A stretch of 64,000 nt of DNA from Malaya genurostris. Lineage: Eukaryota; Arthropoda; Insecta; Diptera; Culicidae. The notes under the pieces were generated by a model. The model saw only the letters and a program-made list of their open reading frames with translations, did not search any database and was not told where the DNA came from. Below are positions 20,804 through 31,990 of the stretch, piece by piece. Both the position numbers and the translations under genes were made by a program. Position 1 is the first letter of the stretch. Every line of letters begins with the position of its first letter. The stretch is taken from the NCBI RefSeq assembly GCF_030247185.1, contig NC_080572.1, positions 250,229,070 through 250,293,069 on the forward strand. The letters are read 5' to 3'.

Positions 20804-22876
20804 AAAGATGGCTTTTATCGTATCAAAGAACGCTCACTAGCAACTCTTCACACGATTCAATCAGTGCAATCAAAGAGAGACGGATATCATCGCAGCAACA
20901 AAAAACCGGCATGGTTCATTTAACATAGAATAGACACCAGTGCGAGAGCGAATTTCTCTCGATGATTTGTCTGAGAATCAAAGGTTAGTACAGTGCTGTG
21001 GGGATTCTCTCTGAAGCAACAAACGGCCGCTTATTCTCGTTTCGCGATCCGATTCTATACGGGCAGTGGATAATTGCGATAGAATCATTTTACTATTGCC
21101 GCTTATTCTAACTATGTGCATATAACCTTTGTATAAGTTGTGTCTATGAAAATGTATGTGAATGCTTTACGCCAGGGTTTTGAAATATTGCAACCTAGTA
21201 TGAGAATCATCAAGTTGAATGCATCGATTCGATTGTCAATTTGCGATTCTCTCTTGGTAAATTTCACACAACACCTTTCATTACCAGACTGTAATTTTTT
21301 AAGGGCCGTGAAATATTCAGAGTATGAAGTGGAGAGAAGAAATGTAGAAAATTTCTCTCACGGCTCATGCATTAAGAGATACGAGTTCTTGTAGCTTCTT
21401 CTACCGGATTGAAAATATTGTATACAATATAGGGCAACGGCTCCCTATTTCATCTGAGCTCCTATTTCTATCTCATCCCTTCACCTCATAACTTTGAACA
21501 TGAATAATATTTTACAACCTACCGGAAGCAAACTGTGAAATGTTTTAAAATGATTTGAAAAGCTATTGTAACACTTTCCTGTTGAAAGAAATGGTTTTAA
21601 ATTCTTCGGTGATCGTTTTTTTCATATAAAATAAACTCACTTTTCAATTTAGGACACATTTTCGTCTCAAGATTTACAGTTCGTCATGTTTCTGAATATC
21701 TACTAATCGATTCGTCTCAAAACATGATCACTATTTCGCACAATTACACTACCATTGAATGTTGGATGACTCCATAATTAGTCATGTTCACTTGCCACTT
21801 GTTTAGTTAACGATTAAAAACTTCAAAAATTACCCGACAAGCAATAAAAGTCTTCAAAAATATGAGATGAAAGTTTTTCACTTCGTTCACTTGATTGCGC
21901 TTTGTTTTCATCCCATTTGGTTTCGCAAAGTTGCCAAGTTATCTCATAATGTTACAAAACAAAAATTGTTTTTCTTCTTCAAATTATCATCAAAAAGTAT
22001 GTTTTTGGTATCCGTGACATTAGTTTAATTATATTATTGATATTAATATTTCAATAAAACTGTTTCAGCTTCGAATATTACCAGAAAGAACGTGTTAAAT
22101 ACTAATGAAATAACCATTGTGGCAAATCTAGTAGCACTGGTTTTATTCCGCTATACGCCAACATAACGCTGTGAAGTGTGTGTGTGTGTGTGTGTTTCAT
22201 CGGCTGTGCACAGAGATGCCAGATATTTTCATAGAAAATATGTATTACTTTGCATAGAAAGTCTATATCTGTTCTATCTTTTTTCACTAATAAAATGATG
22301 TTAAAATATAGTTCTTTAGATCTCCGTAAGTCATTGCCCCATTAATTAGATAATTCAACGAGTAAATTTTTTACCAATAATAATGTGGAAAAATCCTGGT
22401 GTATACGGTTGTATCGTTTGAGTTTGAGGCAGCGGTGAAGCAGTCGGTCACCAGAATGTCTGCCAGCCATATTTTTCCAGCTGGCAGCGTTTAGTCAGCC
22501 ATCTGGCAGCCATGCGTATGCGGGTGAGAGTGTAATAGTGGAATATTTTGTTTTGATTGCTGTCGCCATTGCTAATTTATAGGACGAATAAAAGATCAAC
22601 GATAGGATGGATAAAAATCCATTGAGATGAAATTAGGAGCAGAGTAGTGAAAAGATCATTAGTGTTTTTAGCTGTTTTATAAATATTAGTTGAATTTTCA
22701 AGAAATGTGAATCAATTCTCAACGTGGAGCAAGGCGAATGAAGCAGTAATATGAAATAGTTACAGTGATTTTAGTGGCTAAGTCGGGCTTTGAAGGCGAC
22801 GTCCTTACAAATGAGATGAAATAGGGAGCCCTTACCCTAGATAAATATCGAGCAGCTTCTGTCAAATTATCGGGAA
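20804..22876 (+). repeat. Dispersed repeat R, copy 1, split by a transposon
   Basis: Bases 20804-21431 and 22838-22876 match 53409-53990 (shared GGCTTTTATCGTATCAAAGA, then ATAGACACCAGTGCGAGAGC, then GATAAATATCGAGCAGCTTC). Copy 1 has about 95 bases near 21030-21125 that copy 2 lacks. The function is unknown. Confidence 0.8.
21432..22837. mobile_element. 1.41-kb TA-flanked inverted-repeat element
   Basis: The left end GGGCAACGGCTCCCTATTTC pairs with the right end, whose complement begins GGGTAAGGGCTCCCTATTTC, followed by ATCT on both sides. TA is duplicated at both borders (21430-21431, 22838-22839). The empty site in repeat copy 2 near 53950 (CAATATAGATAAATA) proves the insertion and its exact borders. 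The interior contains a short GT microsatellite (about 22176-22194) and no transposase, so it must be mobilised in trans. Confidence 0.8.
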
Positions 22877-24527
22877 TCACCGCAGTGATTAATAATAATA
22901 TCTAAACAGAAACAAGTAATAAAACGTTAGTCTCTTTTTATGCACTTTTGATAGTTTTTTTGTTAACCGGCTTTTTGATGCGAGTTTTTAAAGTTTTGCG
23001 GTTTCGTTTAAAATTGTTTTTTTGAGTTATGTGGTTTTTATGTGAATTTTCAAAGTTTTCATGTTTCGTCTAAGCAATGCAGAATATGTCGAGATATAGT
23101 GTTATCTTGAAATAAAAAAGTTTTGAGTCGATTTTTGGGGGCTCAACTTGACATCACTAGGAGTACGATGCGGTGCCTAAATATTGCTCTCAAAAAAGGC
23201 GGGAGGGTAGTATCAGAGACATAACTGGATGTCGTGAACAGAGCTAATAAAAGTCATTTTCATTGACTAAAAATAAACGAAAATGAAAAAAATTACTGTC
23301 ACTCTCAGCTTCGCTTGCAAACTATGACTACGAAATCCATGTCCAGTCCATGACATAAGCGGGATAGTAGTTTCAAAATTGTGTTTTTTTTTCATTTTCC
23401 CTTTCAGTCATTTGCAGTTTTTAGTGAAAACCCCATAGTATGCAGTGTCGATATTCAACCGAAGCAGTGAGAATTAAAAATGACAGAAAAGGTTTCAAAA
23501 TAACTTTTACCTGTTGGTGCTCGAATTTGTAGTAGTTTTGGTTTCCAAGGAGGATCTGGGATGTAATTACTCCGATTTACCATACTTTAGTCATTTTTTA
23601 TAGCCAAGCGTCACAGATTTTCATCACAGATACATCGATGAAAGAATGAGAATTGCAATTCTGCTGATGCTCTCTGAAGTTGTTAGTTTGGTTTCGTCTT
23701 GTCATAGAAGAAAGAGTGACGTTGGCAATTATACTCTCTCATTTTTTCGATGAGAAACGAAAATGCTTCACTACTCTTCGTTTGTTCTGGTGTAGGTCAT
23801 TTACGAATGGTTTCTTTCATTAAAAAAGCGTGACAATTTTAACCTCTGGTGGTGAATACGAAATAAGCTGACATGCTTCCTTCACATTTCCGAATATCCG
23901 TTAGTGGACCGATTGTGTGAATTGTGCAAGCATTCTCCTTTTTCACTACTAGAATTTGAGACGATGCACCTACACGAAAATACGGAAGTTACATCAAACA
24001 TTCTGACACACAATTAAATATTACGAAGTAATTTTCATAGTTCTTTATTATAAAATAATGGTGGTTCTGAAAAGAATATTTTTATGATGGCGTTCGTGTT
24101 GGAAAGTACGAGTTGAATTCGAATTCCGAAGGATGCCGTTGACTTCCGTTATCTATTTCCAAGCTGATCTGTTATCCATGGATGAGATACTGATATGGTT
24201 TGTGTAGGTATGGCGTTCAAAATCGATTATGATCTTTCAATTAAAAAAAAACATTAGTTCACTGGGTTGATCAATGATACAATATGTCTATGACATGAAA
24301 AGTATGAAATACATCTACGGTTTTCTACATTGATGTTTCTGACAAATACGAAATCATAAAAATTAATGAATTTAATATTATCTGTTTTGAGGCATCTGTA
24401 TTGAAATCCCCCACAACTATTATCAGCGTATTTTTACGAGAATATAAAAAAGTGGAATGTTAACCTTTTATACTGATGCAGTTGAATAGCAGCAAATATG
24501 TTGTTCTTTTCTTCAGAACGCGTTTTG
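22877..24527. other. Gap with one dispersed repeat
   Basis: A block at about 23196-24000 is shared with the shorter copy at 59865-60000: GTCAGAGACATAACTGGATG at the left, and TTTCCGAATATC followed by GAATTGTGCAAGC at the right. The 59.9-kb copy lacks most of the interior. No gene is recognised in the rest. Confidence 0.45.
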
Positions 24528-24555
24528 ACTGGCTGGAGCTTTTTTTTTTTTTTTA

Positions 24556-25123
24556 TTCAATATTATAATACAATTTTAAGGCACACTGCTTAAGCTCTAA
24601 GATGCCAAGGGTATTTACTAATCTTAATTACGACTATATTAAAACTAGAATAGTATCATTATGTAATGCCGGTGAATTGGATATTGCATGAGGGTCTCCC
24701 ATATGGCGTTTGCAAATGTCCATGTTGGCCGCATCCTTCGGTCCGTGTGGGTCCGCGGGAAACACCCCCAGGCTACGAAGGCCCGGCGGGTGGCCCGCAT
24801 GCTGGTCATCGTCTGGAGCGTAGGACCGTAGGCGGTGATGGTGATGTTACGAAGAGATGAGAAAATAAAAAAAGTAAATATTGTGAAAACCGAGGTAAAT
24901 AGGGGGTATGGAAACAAAATGTCTGAAAACTACGGAGATCTAATTAGTTGCCATCGAGATGGTGAAGAGACATGGAAGGGGGGAACGAAAAGTTAGTGAC
25001 AAAAAAAAGATCTTGTTAGTTACAATGAAGATGGTGGACAGGGACGGTGATCGAGAGAATCGAGCGGATGTTAGTGTCGAACCTGTAGGTGGAGATTATA
25101 CTTTCTGAGCGAGGTATAACAGA
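24556..25123 (-). other. 3' UTR of I-clade element, copy 1
   Basis: This is conserved with the 3' UTR of the second copy (about 37119-37720). It includes a G+C-rich block near 24720-24800 with GTCCGCGGGAAACACC, and ends in the poly-A tail. Confidence 0.7.
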
Positions 25124-28100
25124 TTACACTTGGATATTAATGTGTTTGAGGTACTGGTATATAAGAAGCATATAAGAGATATCCCGACTAGCCAACACAT
25201 CTCGGACCGGAACTTCAGGTGGTCTACCTCGAGCCCTTAGGGAGTCCTTTAATAAAGACCTGGTGTCACGATACTCCGTACACGTCCATACGACATGCTC
25301 GATGTCCTGATAACCGTCACCACAAGCGCAGAGACCGCTCTCCACGATTCCAATACGCCGGAGATGCGCGTTGAAGGTGTAATGGTTTGACATGAGCCGA
25401 GACATCACACGAATGAAGTCACGACTCACGTTCATCCCCCTGAACCAAGGTTTCGTCGATACCCTAGGGATAATGGAATGCAGCCATCGTCCCAGTTCGC
25501 CATTGCTCCATGAAGTTTGCCAACTTTCGAGAGTTTTCTGACGAGAGATACTGAAAAATTCATTGAAGCAGATTGGTCTTTCATAAATATCACCTTCTAA
25601 TGCGCCCACCTTAGCCAATGAGTCTGCCTTTTCATTGCCCGGAATGGAACAATGCGAAGGGACCCAGACTAACGATATTAAATAAGACCGTTCAGATAAA
25701 GTTCTTAAATGTTCCCGTATTTTCCCCAGGAAATATGGGGGATACTTTCCTGGCTTCACTGCGCGGAGAGCTTCTATTGAACTTAGACTGTCCGTGACAA
25801 TGAAGTAATGGTCTTTGGGCAAGGTTTCAATGATCTCGAGGGTGTACTGAATAGCAGCTAATTCTGCGACGTAGACTGAAGCCGGATCACTGAGTTTGTA
25901 CGAAGCGGTGATGTTCTGATTGAAGATTCCGAAGCCTGTGGACCTGTTGATGTTTGATCCGTCAGTGTAAAACATCTTTTCACAGTTGACTGTTCTAAAT
26001 TTATTATAAAAAATATTTGGGGCCACTTGAGGGCGCAAGTGATCCGGAATTCCACGAATTTCTTCTCTCATGGATGTGTCGAAAAACACAGTAGAATTAG
26101 TAGTATCCAAGAAATGAGCACGGTTGGAAACAAACGAAGAAGGATTAATATTCTGAGCCATGTAATCAAAATACAAGGACATAAAACGGGTCTGAGAATT
26201 GAGTTCGACAAGCCTTTCGAAGTTTTCAATCACCATCGGATTCAAGATATCGCATCGGATTAGCAATCGATATGAGAGATCCCAGAATCGGTTTTTCAAC
26301 GGTAAGACGCCCGCGAGCACTTCGAGACTCATCGTATGAGTCGACTGCATGCAACCTAAGGCAATACGCAAACAACGATACTGAATTCTTTCCAGTTTAA
26401 TGAAATGGGTGTTCGCGGCGGATCGGAAGCAGAAGCATCCATATTCCATTACGGACAATATCGTTGTTTGGTAAAGCCTGATCAGGTCTCCAGGGTGGGC
26501 ACCCCACCAAGTTCCGGTTATTGTGCGAAGAAAATTGATTCTCTGCTGGCATTTTTGTTTCAGATATCTAATGTGACATCCCCAGGTGCCTTTGGAGTCG
26601 AACCAGACCCCGAGATATTTAAATGTGAAGACCTGAGCTATGGTTTCACCCCCTAGCTGAAGCTGTAATTGTGCTGGTTCTCGCTTCCTTGAAAATACAA
26701 CCAGCTCAGTTTTCTCCGTAGAGAACTCGATACCCATTTGAAGAGCCCATGTCGACAAGTTGTCGAGGGTATCTTGTAATGGTCCTTGGAGATCGGCAGC
26801 TTTGGGTCCTATAATGGACACAACGCTGTCGTCGGCAAGTTGTCTTAGCGTGCAAGATGTGTTGATACATTCATCAATGTTGTTTACGTAAAAGTTGTAT
26901 AAAAGGGGGCTTAAGCATGAGCCCTGAGGAAGACCCATGTTACTGAATCGTATTGTCGACAAATCACCATGTGCAAAATACATGTGTTTCTCGGACAATA
27001 GATTATGTAAAAAGGTGTTCAAAACCGGCGAAAGACCATGCTGGTGCAGCTTCTTAGATAGGATATTTATAGAAACTGAATCAAAAGCCCCCTTAATATC
27101 TAGAAATACTGATGCCATTTGTTCTTTACGAGCAAATGCCATTTGAATTTCGGTTGAGAGCAACGCAAGACAATCGTTCGTTCCTTTACCCCTGCGGAAG
27201 CCGAATTGTGTATCTGAAAGTAAACCATTATTCTCGACCCAATTGTCTAGACGGAAGAGAATCATTTTTTCGAACAACTTCCGGATACAGGAAAGCATAG
27301 CAATCGGCCGATACGAATTGTGATCGGAGGCTGGTTTCCCAGGTTTTTGAATGGCGATAACTCTCACTTGTCTCCAGTCGTGTGGAACAATATTACCCTC
27401 GAGGAACTTGTTAAACAAATTCAGCAAGCGCCTTTTGGCAGAGTCAGGAAGATTTTTCAACAAGTTGAATTTAATTCTGTCTAACCCCGGGGCCTTATTG
27501 TTACACGACAAGAGCGCAAGTGAGAACTCTACCATCGAAAACGGTGTTTCGTTTGTATTCGAAGTCGCGGCGCGGGAAATCTTCTGTTCCGGAACAGAAT
27601 CAGGACATACTTTTTTAGCGAAATCGAATATCCAGCGGTTAGAATATTCTTCGCTTTCGTTCGTTGTGTTTTGGTTGCGCATTCGTCGGGCTGTGTTCCA
27701 AAGAGTGCTCATCGATGTTTCTTTTGTTAATCCGTCAACAAACCGTCGCCAGTAACCTAGTTTCTTTGCTTTAACTAAGTTCTTCATTTGCTTATCTAGC
27801 GCTGCGTAATTTCTATAATTATCAGGTGTTCCATATTTTCTGAACTTTTTGAATGCTAAAGATCTTTCCGCGTTCAGTGATGAGCACTCTTTGTCCCACC
27901 ACGGGTTGGGAGGACGAATGTTAGTATTCGCGCCTGGTATACGTTTCGTCTGAGCTTGAATCGCAGTGTCGAGAATCAAGCCAGCCATAAACGTATACTC
28001 TTCCTCCGGAGGAAGTTCTTGTGTTGTTTCTAGTTTCTCAGATATCGATATTGCGTAGCATTTCCAATCAATATTTCGTGTGAGGTCATACAAAACATTG

Positions 28101-28804
28101 ATTGTTTCCGATGGTCTTGATCCGCTGGCGATTGAAATTACGATAGGCAGATGATCGCTACCGTGGGGATCAGGGATTACCTTCCACGTGCAATCCAACC
28201 GTAGCGATGTCGAGCAGAGGGATAAGTCCAGCGCACTTGGTCTTGCTGGTGGTGCGGGAATTCGTGTCATTTCTCCCGTATTCAAGATTGTCATATTGAA
28301 GTTGTCGCAAATATCATGGATCATAGCTGATCTGTTATCATCATGAAGACAACCCCATCCCGCACCGTGAGAGTTAAAGTCTCCTAAAACTAACGTCGGT
28401 GCGGGAAGAAGTTGCATGATACTGCTGAGCCAGTGGTACCCAACTGAGGCTCTAGGGGGAATATAGATGGAAGCAATACAAAGGTCCTTGCCTTTAATTG
28501 TGACATGACATGCGACAACTTCAATACCTGATATCGAGGGGAGGTTAATTCGAAAGAAGGAATAGCACTTTTTGATCCCCAAAAGTACTCCTCCGTAGGG
28601 ATTATCTCGATCCAGGCGAATAATGTTAAAATCGTGGAAGTTTAGTGATACATCAGAAGTTAACCAAGTTTCGCACAATGCAAATGCGTCACATTTCAGA
28701 TTATTTACTAAGTATTTAAAAGGATCTATTTTCGGGATGATACTTCTACAGTTCCACTGTAAAACAGTGATCGAATCCTTGACCTCGTTCGAAAAATTAG
28801 CCAT
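25124..28804 (-). CDS. I-element ORF2: endonuclease, reverse transcriptase, RNase H
   Basis: An open frame of 1226 codons. The apurinic-type endonuclease occupies residues about 10-230 (QWNCRS at 16-21, GDFNSHGAGWG at 141-151, SDHLPI at 216-221). The reverse transcriptase occupies about 470-740, with FLDIKGAFDS (567-576), GLPQGSCLSPLLYN (624-637) and an active site LADD (656-659) instead of the usual YADD or FADD. RNase H covers about 940-1080 (YTDGS near 945, AEL near 980, TDS near 1003, WVPSHCSIPGNEKADSLAK near 1055). A C-terminal Cys/His motif with HVVWTC lies near 1160. It nicks DNA and copies element RNA in the nucleus. The ATG overlaps the ORF1 stop by 8 bases, suggesting reinitiation or coupled translation. 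Confidence 0.93.
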   Translation of the reverse strand: MANFSNEVKDSITVLQWNCRSIIPKIDPFKYLVNNLKCDAFALCETWLTSDVSLNFHDFNIIRLDRDNPYGGVLLGIKKCYSFFRINLPSISGIEVVACHVTIKGKDLCIASIYIPPRASVGYHWLSSIMQLLPAPTLVLGDFNSHGAGWGCLHDDNRSAMIHDICDNFNMTILNTGEMTRIPAPPARPSALDLSLCSTSLRLDCTWKVIPDPHGSDHLPIVISIASGSRPSETINVLYDLTRNIDWKCYAISISEKLETTQELPPEEEYTFMAGLILDTAIQAQTKRIPGANTNIRPPNPWWDKECSSLNAERSLAFKKFRKYGTPDNYRNYAALDKQMKNLVKAKKLGYWRRFVDGLTKETSMSTLWNTARRMRNQNTTNESEEYSNRWIFDFAKKVCPDSVPEQKISRAATSNTNETPFSMVEFSLALLSCNNKAPGLDRIKFNLLKNLPDSAKRRLLNLFNKFLEGNIVPHDWRQVRVIAIQKPGKPASDHNSYRPIAMLSCIRKLFEKMILFRLDNWVENNGLLSDTQFGFRRGKGTNDCLALLSTEIQMAFARKEQMASVFLDIKGAFDSVSINILSKKLHQHGLSPVLNTFLHNLLSEKHMYFAHGDLSTIRFSNMGLPQGSCLSPLLYNFYVNNIDECINTSCTLRQLADDSVVSIIGPKAADLQGPLQDTLDNLSTWALQMGIEFSTEKTELVVFSRKREPAQLQLQLGGETIAQVFTFKYLGVWFDSKGTWGCHIRYLKQKCQQRINFLRTITGTWWGAHPGDLIRLYQTTILSVMEYGCFCFRSAANTHFIKLERIQYRCLRIALGCMQSTHTMSLEVLAGVLPLKNRFWDLSYRLLIRCDILNPMVIENFERLVELNSQTRFMSLYFDYMAQNINPSSFVSNRAHFLDTTNSTVFFDTSMREEIRGIPDHLRPQVAPNIFYNKFRTVNCEKMFYTDGSNINRSTGFGIFNQNITASYKLSDPASVYVAELAAIQYTLEIIETLPKDHYFIVTDSLSSIEALRAVKPGKYPPYFLGKIREHLRTLSERSYLISLVWVPSHCSIPGNEKADSLAKVGALEGDIYERPICFNEFFSISRQKTLESWQTSWSNGELGRWLHSIIPRVSTKPWFRGMNVSRDFIRVMSRLMSNHYTFNAHLRRIGIVESGLCACGDGYQDIEHVVWTCTEYRDTRSLLKDSLRARGRPPEVPVRDVLASRDISYMLLIYQYLKHINIQV

Positions 28805-30156
28805 CGAAGGAAACGATTGCTGAGAGGAGGGGCCATTTTGCAGTCAGCTGCATCAAAAACATTTTAACTTTTGGCAGGAAAGTCATCAAAATACCTTTTA
28901 GGGGGTCAGAAATGTTGAAAACGGAAAATATAAAGTCCACAATGTCACTGAATTTTACAAGTCCAGCACTTGATGTGTTTTCTGGTTCCTTGGGGACTTT
29001 CGGGGTTTTGGGTGTCCCCGGAAGTGTTGGATATTCTTTCTCCGATTTCAAGTCTCCGGAACTAGGAGCTTTTGGCTTCTTCTTTTCGTTTTTTTTACCA
29101 ACACTTCCTTCTGCTGTTACTTTAGGAGGGCCTTCAAGAGATATCTTCGAACCCTTTCTAGGGAGTTTAGGAGATGATATATTTTTCCTCTTCCTAAAAC
29201 TACGAGGGACAGTTGAAGATGTACCTTCTTGAGGATCGTCAGAGTCGCAATCGTCCGCAGACAAACAGGTGTAGGGGTTCTGTTCAGGTGGTGTGGCGAT
29301 TTTCAGCATTTCTGCGAACGAGCGGTTTGATCGTTGCTTGAGAGATCGTTTCAAATGATCTCCACGCAATTTATACGCAGAACATGCTGTGAGGTCATGC
29401 GGGGCCGCCCCACAGTAAAGACACTTTTCAATGTCTCTGTCGCAAACGCCATCCGCATGACTCTCTCCACACTTCGAGCAGCGGGGCCGATTTCCACAAT
29501 GGGAAGCTGTGTGTCCTAGTTGTTGACAACTAGTGCAATTCATTACCCGTGGTACGAAAAGTCGTACAGGTAGACGAACCCTGGCCAGGAGAACGAATTT
29601 CGGCAAAGCCGAGCCGGAGAAGGTCACCCGATACGAGTCCGAGTGGGGATAAGACTTTGTCCCATCCGCGGCGATCGATACTGAATGCAAACGTTTGCAG
29701 TCCAGTATCTTGACATTCTTAAGCAAGGGATCTTTAAAACATCCGACCCCATGTTTGAGAATGTCCTCGCATGTCAGACTTGGATCCGTGATCACTCCGT
29801 CTATCTCGACTTCGCGAGCTGGTATATAAACGCGGTAGTCCCGCGTAAAGTGATCGTTTCGAGCGATCTCATTAGCATGTTTCAGACTGGTCAACGAGAC
29901 CCTGAGCTTATCGGGACGAATTTTTGAAATAAATTTCAATGTTGCATATTTCGACTCCAAGTCTTTAGATATTTTCAAAATATTAAGCGGTTTATTCTTC
30001 TCTTTGGTCCGAAAATAAACCACATAAAGGCCGGCCGAGGGTGAAGGCTCTTCGGGATACTGTTTAACCCGGTGAGTCTTACTATTTGGAGCAGATTTAA
30101 AATCTGTTTCCATTTTATCTTCGGGGGGGCAGGGGAGGATTTAATGGACTTGCCAT
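28797..30156 (-). CDS. I-element ORF1 nucleic-acid-binding protein
   Basis: An open frame of 438 codons from ATG 30113 to TAA 28797. It carries three zinc knuckles at residues about 193-206 (CTSCQQLGHTASHC), 212-224 (CSKCGESHADGVC) and 231-244 (CLYCGAAPHDLTAC), typical of I-clade ORF1. A Lys/Ser/Pro-rich tail has the EYPTLPG motif. By comparison with the copy at 43864, the original start is probably ATG 30156-30154, out of frame now because a C run just downstream has seven instead of six bases. Translation from 30113 loses only about 18 residues. It coats the RNA and accompanies ORF2. It is followed directly by ORF2 with the overlap ATGGCTAA. Confidence 0.88.
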
Positions 30157-30552
30157 AGCGCGGTTGAGGTTCCGCGCAAATTATAGGGGGAGTCAAAATA
30201 TAAGACGATAAAGGGACACGAAGGGAAAAAATATTATACTTAGCTAATGATCCGTAGCAACTCGGCCGCTGAGGCCAAGCGTTAGTTACAACGACCTCCG
30301 AGAATTAATATGTACACAGCACCGGTTCACGGCACCACACTGAACGTCGGTTCACTGATCTTATTGTTTTAACACAATAGCACCCGGCACTGTCTAACGG
30401 TATTTATTGTTTATACTGTATTGATCTACTGCACAAGCTCACGAACAAAAGATCTGATATTAAATGACCTTGAAACGGATTAGAATGGATTAACGCACAG
30501 CTGCTCTAATGCAAACTACCATCCGATCGATACGACGGTCACGAAAGGAATG
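30157..30552 (-). promoter_or_regulatory. 5' UTR and presumed internal promoter of I-element copy 1
   Basis: This is similar to 43865-44382 in the second copy. I elements are transcribed from an internal promoter at their 5' end, so this segment should hold it; I could not mark individual sites. Confidence 0.5.
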
Positions 30553-31990
30553 ATTGGCTGGTGCTGACAGGGGTCAAATCAGACAGGTTTTTCTACAGTG
30601 TATTATTTTTACTTCAATTTTGTTGCAATATACATTTAAGTTGAAAAATTTCGAATCTATTGGTAGTAAGATTATATAAATCCTTCTACAAATTAAAATA
30701 CGAGAAAGGCTAACACGCGTCATGAGTTCTCCTATTTGATACTCGTAGATTGCAAACATTTAGATATAACAACACGGAAAGAAATCCGTTACTGCTGTTA
30801 TGATTATAAAACCATGAAACCAATCATTTTAACTTATCATGAAATCATGAGCAATAACTCTTCTCCCATGAAAATTAATCATGGTTCGAAAATGCGTTAT
30901 TTGAAGAATGCACTTCTTTCAAAGCTCGTAACTCTACGTAAATTTTCTACCCGGATATCACTTTGAACCCTCTGCCTCAAGTGATGTGATAGGTTAATAG
31001 ATTAATGGTAAAGCAAAAAGCAGACATTGAAAAGCAAGACCTACTGGAAATGTTTACTTGATCCTGAAGCATGTTATTTAATAACCGTGTTTTTTTACCC
31101 ACCGGCTGATAGAGAATTAAACATAACATAAAAATGAAGATAATGAAACGAAAATTTACATCATAAGAGATTAAGCACGGCTACGCTTTTCATTTGACAA
31201 ACATCAATGTTACATTTTGTTCGAATGTATTCTTACATATTTGATGTGATTGTTGTTGCTAGAACAATATTCCGAGAGCTAGCGTTTAATTCGATTGTAA
31301 ATTTGGAACACCATCTAACGAATATCAGAAAAATATTTTGTTCAACCACTTTGATTAATTTGTTTCATAGATATAGCAACACATGCTGTATTGATGCACC
31401 TAAATATTATGAATAAGACGATTTTTTGCAAGAATTCAATATAGAGTTTTTTTTTTCAAGAGGTTTGATTCGCTCGGGTTTTTTTCATGCAGTTCGTTTA
31501 AGTGTTTAAATTCTGAAACACAAAATCAAAACTGAAGTAATGAACGCAAGTAAACACGTTATCTCTTGCGTCGTCGTTTTTCAAAAACAGAATATTTTCA
31601 TTTCAAAACAAGTTCGTCGTGCTTTTTACTGAATTTATATTGCAAAACTGACTATCGTTGCAAAAATCACACATAACGCCTGAATTTATGTTCCAAAAAT
31701 TACCATCGTTGCAAAAAAAAGCCTGAAGTTATAACCAAAAACGTCAAGTGCGTTACGTTTAAATTTCATCGAAATCATTCCGAATGGATCATGATCCGAG
31801 AAATTTTAATCATGGTGTATTATCATAACATGAAAATATATTATTTTGCCCAAATCATGACTCGTTTTGCTCAGTTCTAAAATCGGATTTTTGCCCGTGA
31901 AGAGATATTCACGATCAAAAACTTATCACTCTCTCAGAGGGTAAATTTTGAAAAGACGCCCCATATTAAAGTAAGTCGTATTCACGACAA
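30553..31990 (+). repeat. Dispersed repeat S, copy 1, split by an inverted-repeat element
   Basis: Bases 30553-30772 and 31901-31990 match 61738-62185 (ATTGGCTGGTGCTG, then AGATTATATAAATCCTTCTA, then ATTCACGATCAAAAACTTAT and GTAAAGTAAGTCGTATTCAC). Copy 1 also lacks about 110 bases after CAAACATT, with CATT microhomology at the break. The right part of this repeat recurs alone near 49010 and 49480 and inverted near 55660-55790. Confidence 0.7.
30773..31900. mobile_element. 1.13-kb inverted-repeat element with AA duplication
   Basis: The left end CACGGAAAGAAATCCG is paired by the right end CGGATTTTTGCCCGTG. The uninterrupted copy of the surrounding repeat near 62085-62103 has the same length of target if AA is taken as duplicated. 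The interior is rich in ATCATG and CATGA words near both ends, and has no transposase. Confidence 0.6.

Larger units (their letters stand above)
24541..30552 (-). mobile_element. I-clade non-LTR retrotransposon, copy 1, nearly intact
   Basis: Read on the minus strand, the order is a 5' UTR of about 400 bp, ORF1 (30156/30113 to 28797), ORF2 (28804 to 25124), a 3' UTR of about 570 bp and a poly-A tail (24541-24555, T on the plus strand). The flanks ACTGGCTGGAGCT (24528-24540) and ATTGGCTGGTGCT (30553-30565) match at 11 of 13 bases and fit a target-site duplication. The target is a dispersed repeat also seen at 61738. Only one frame defect was found, in a C run near the start of ORF1. Confidence 0.85.
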
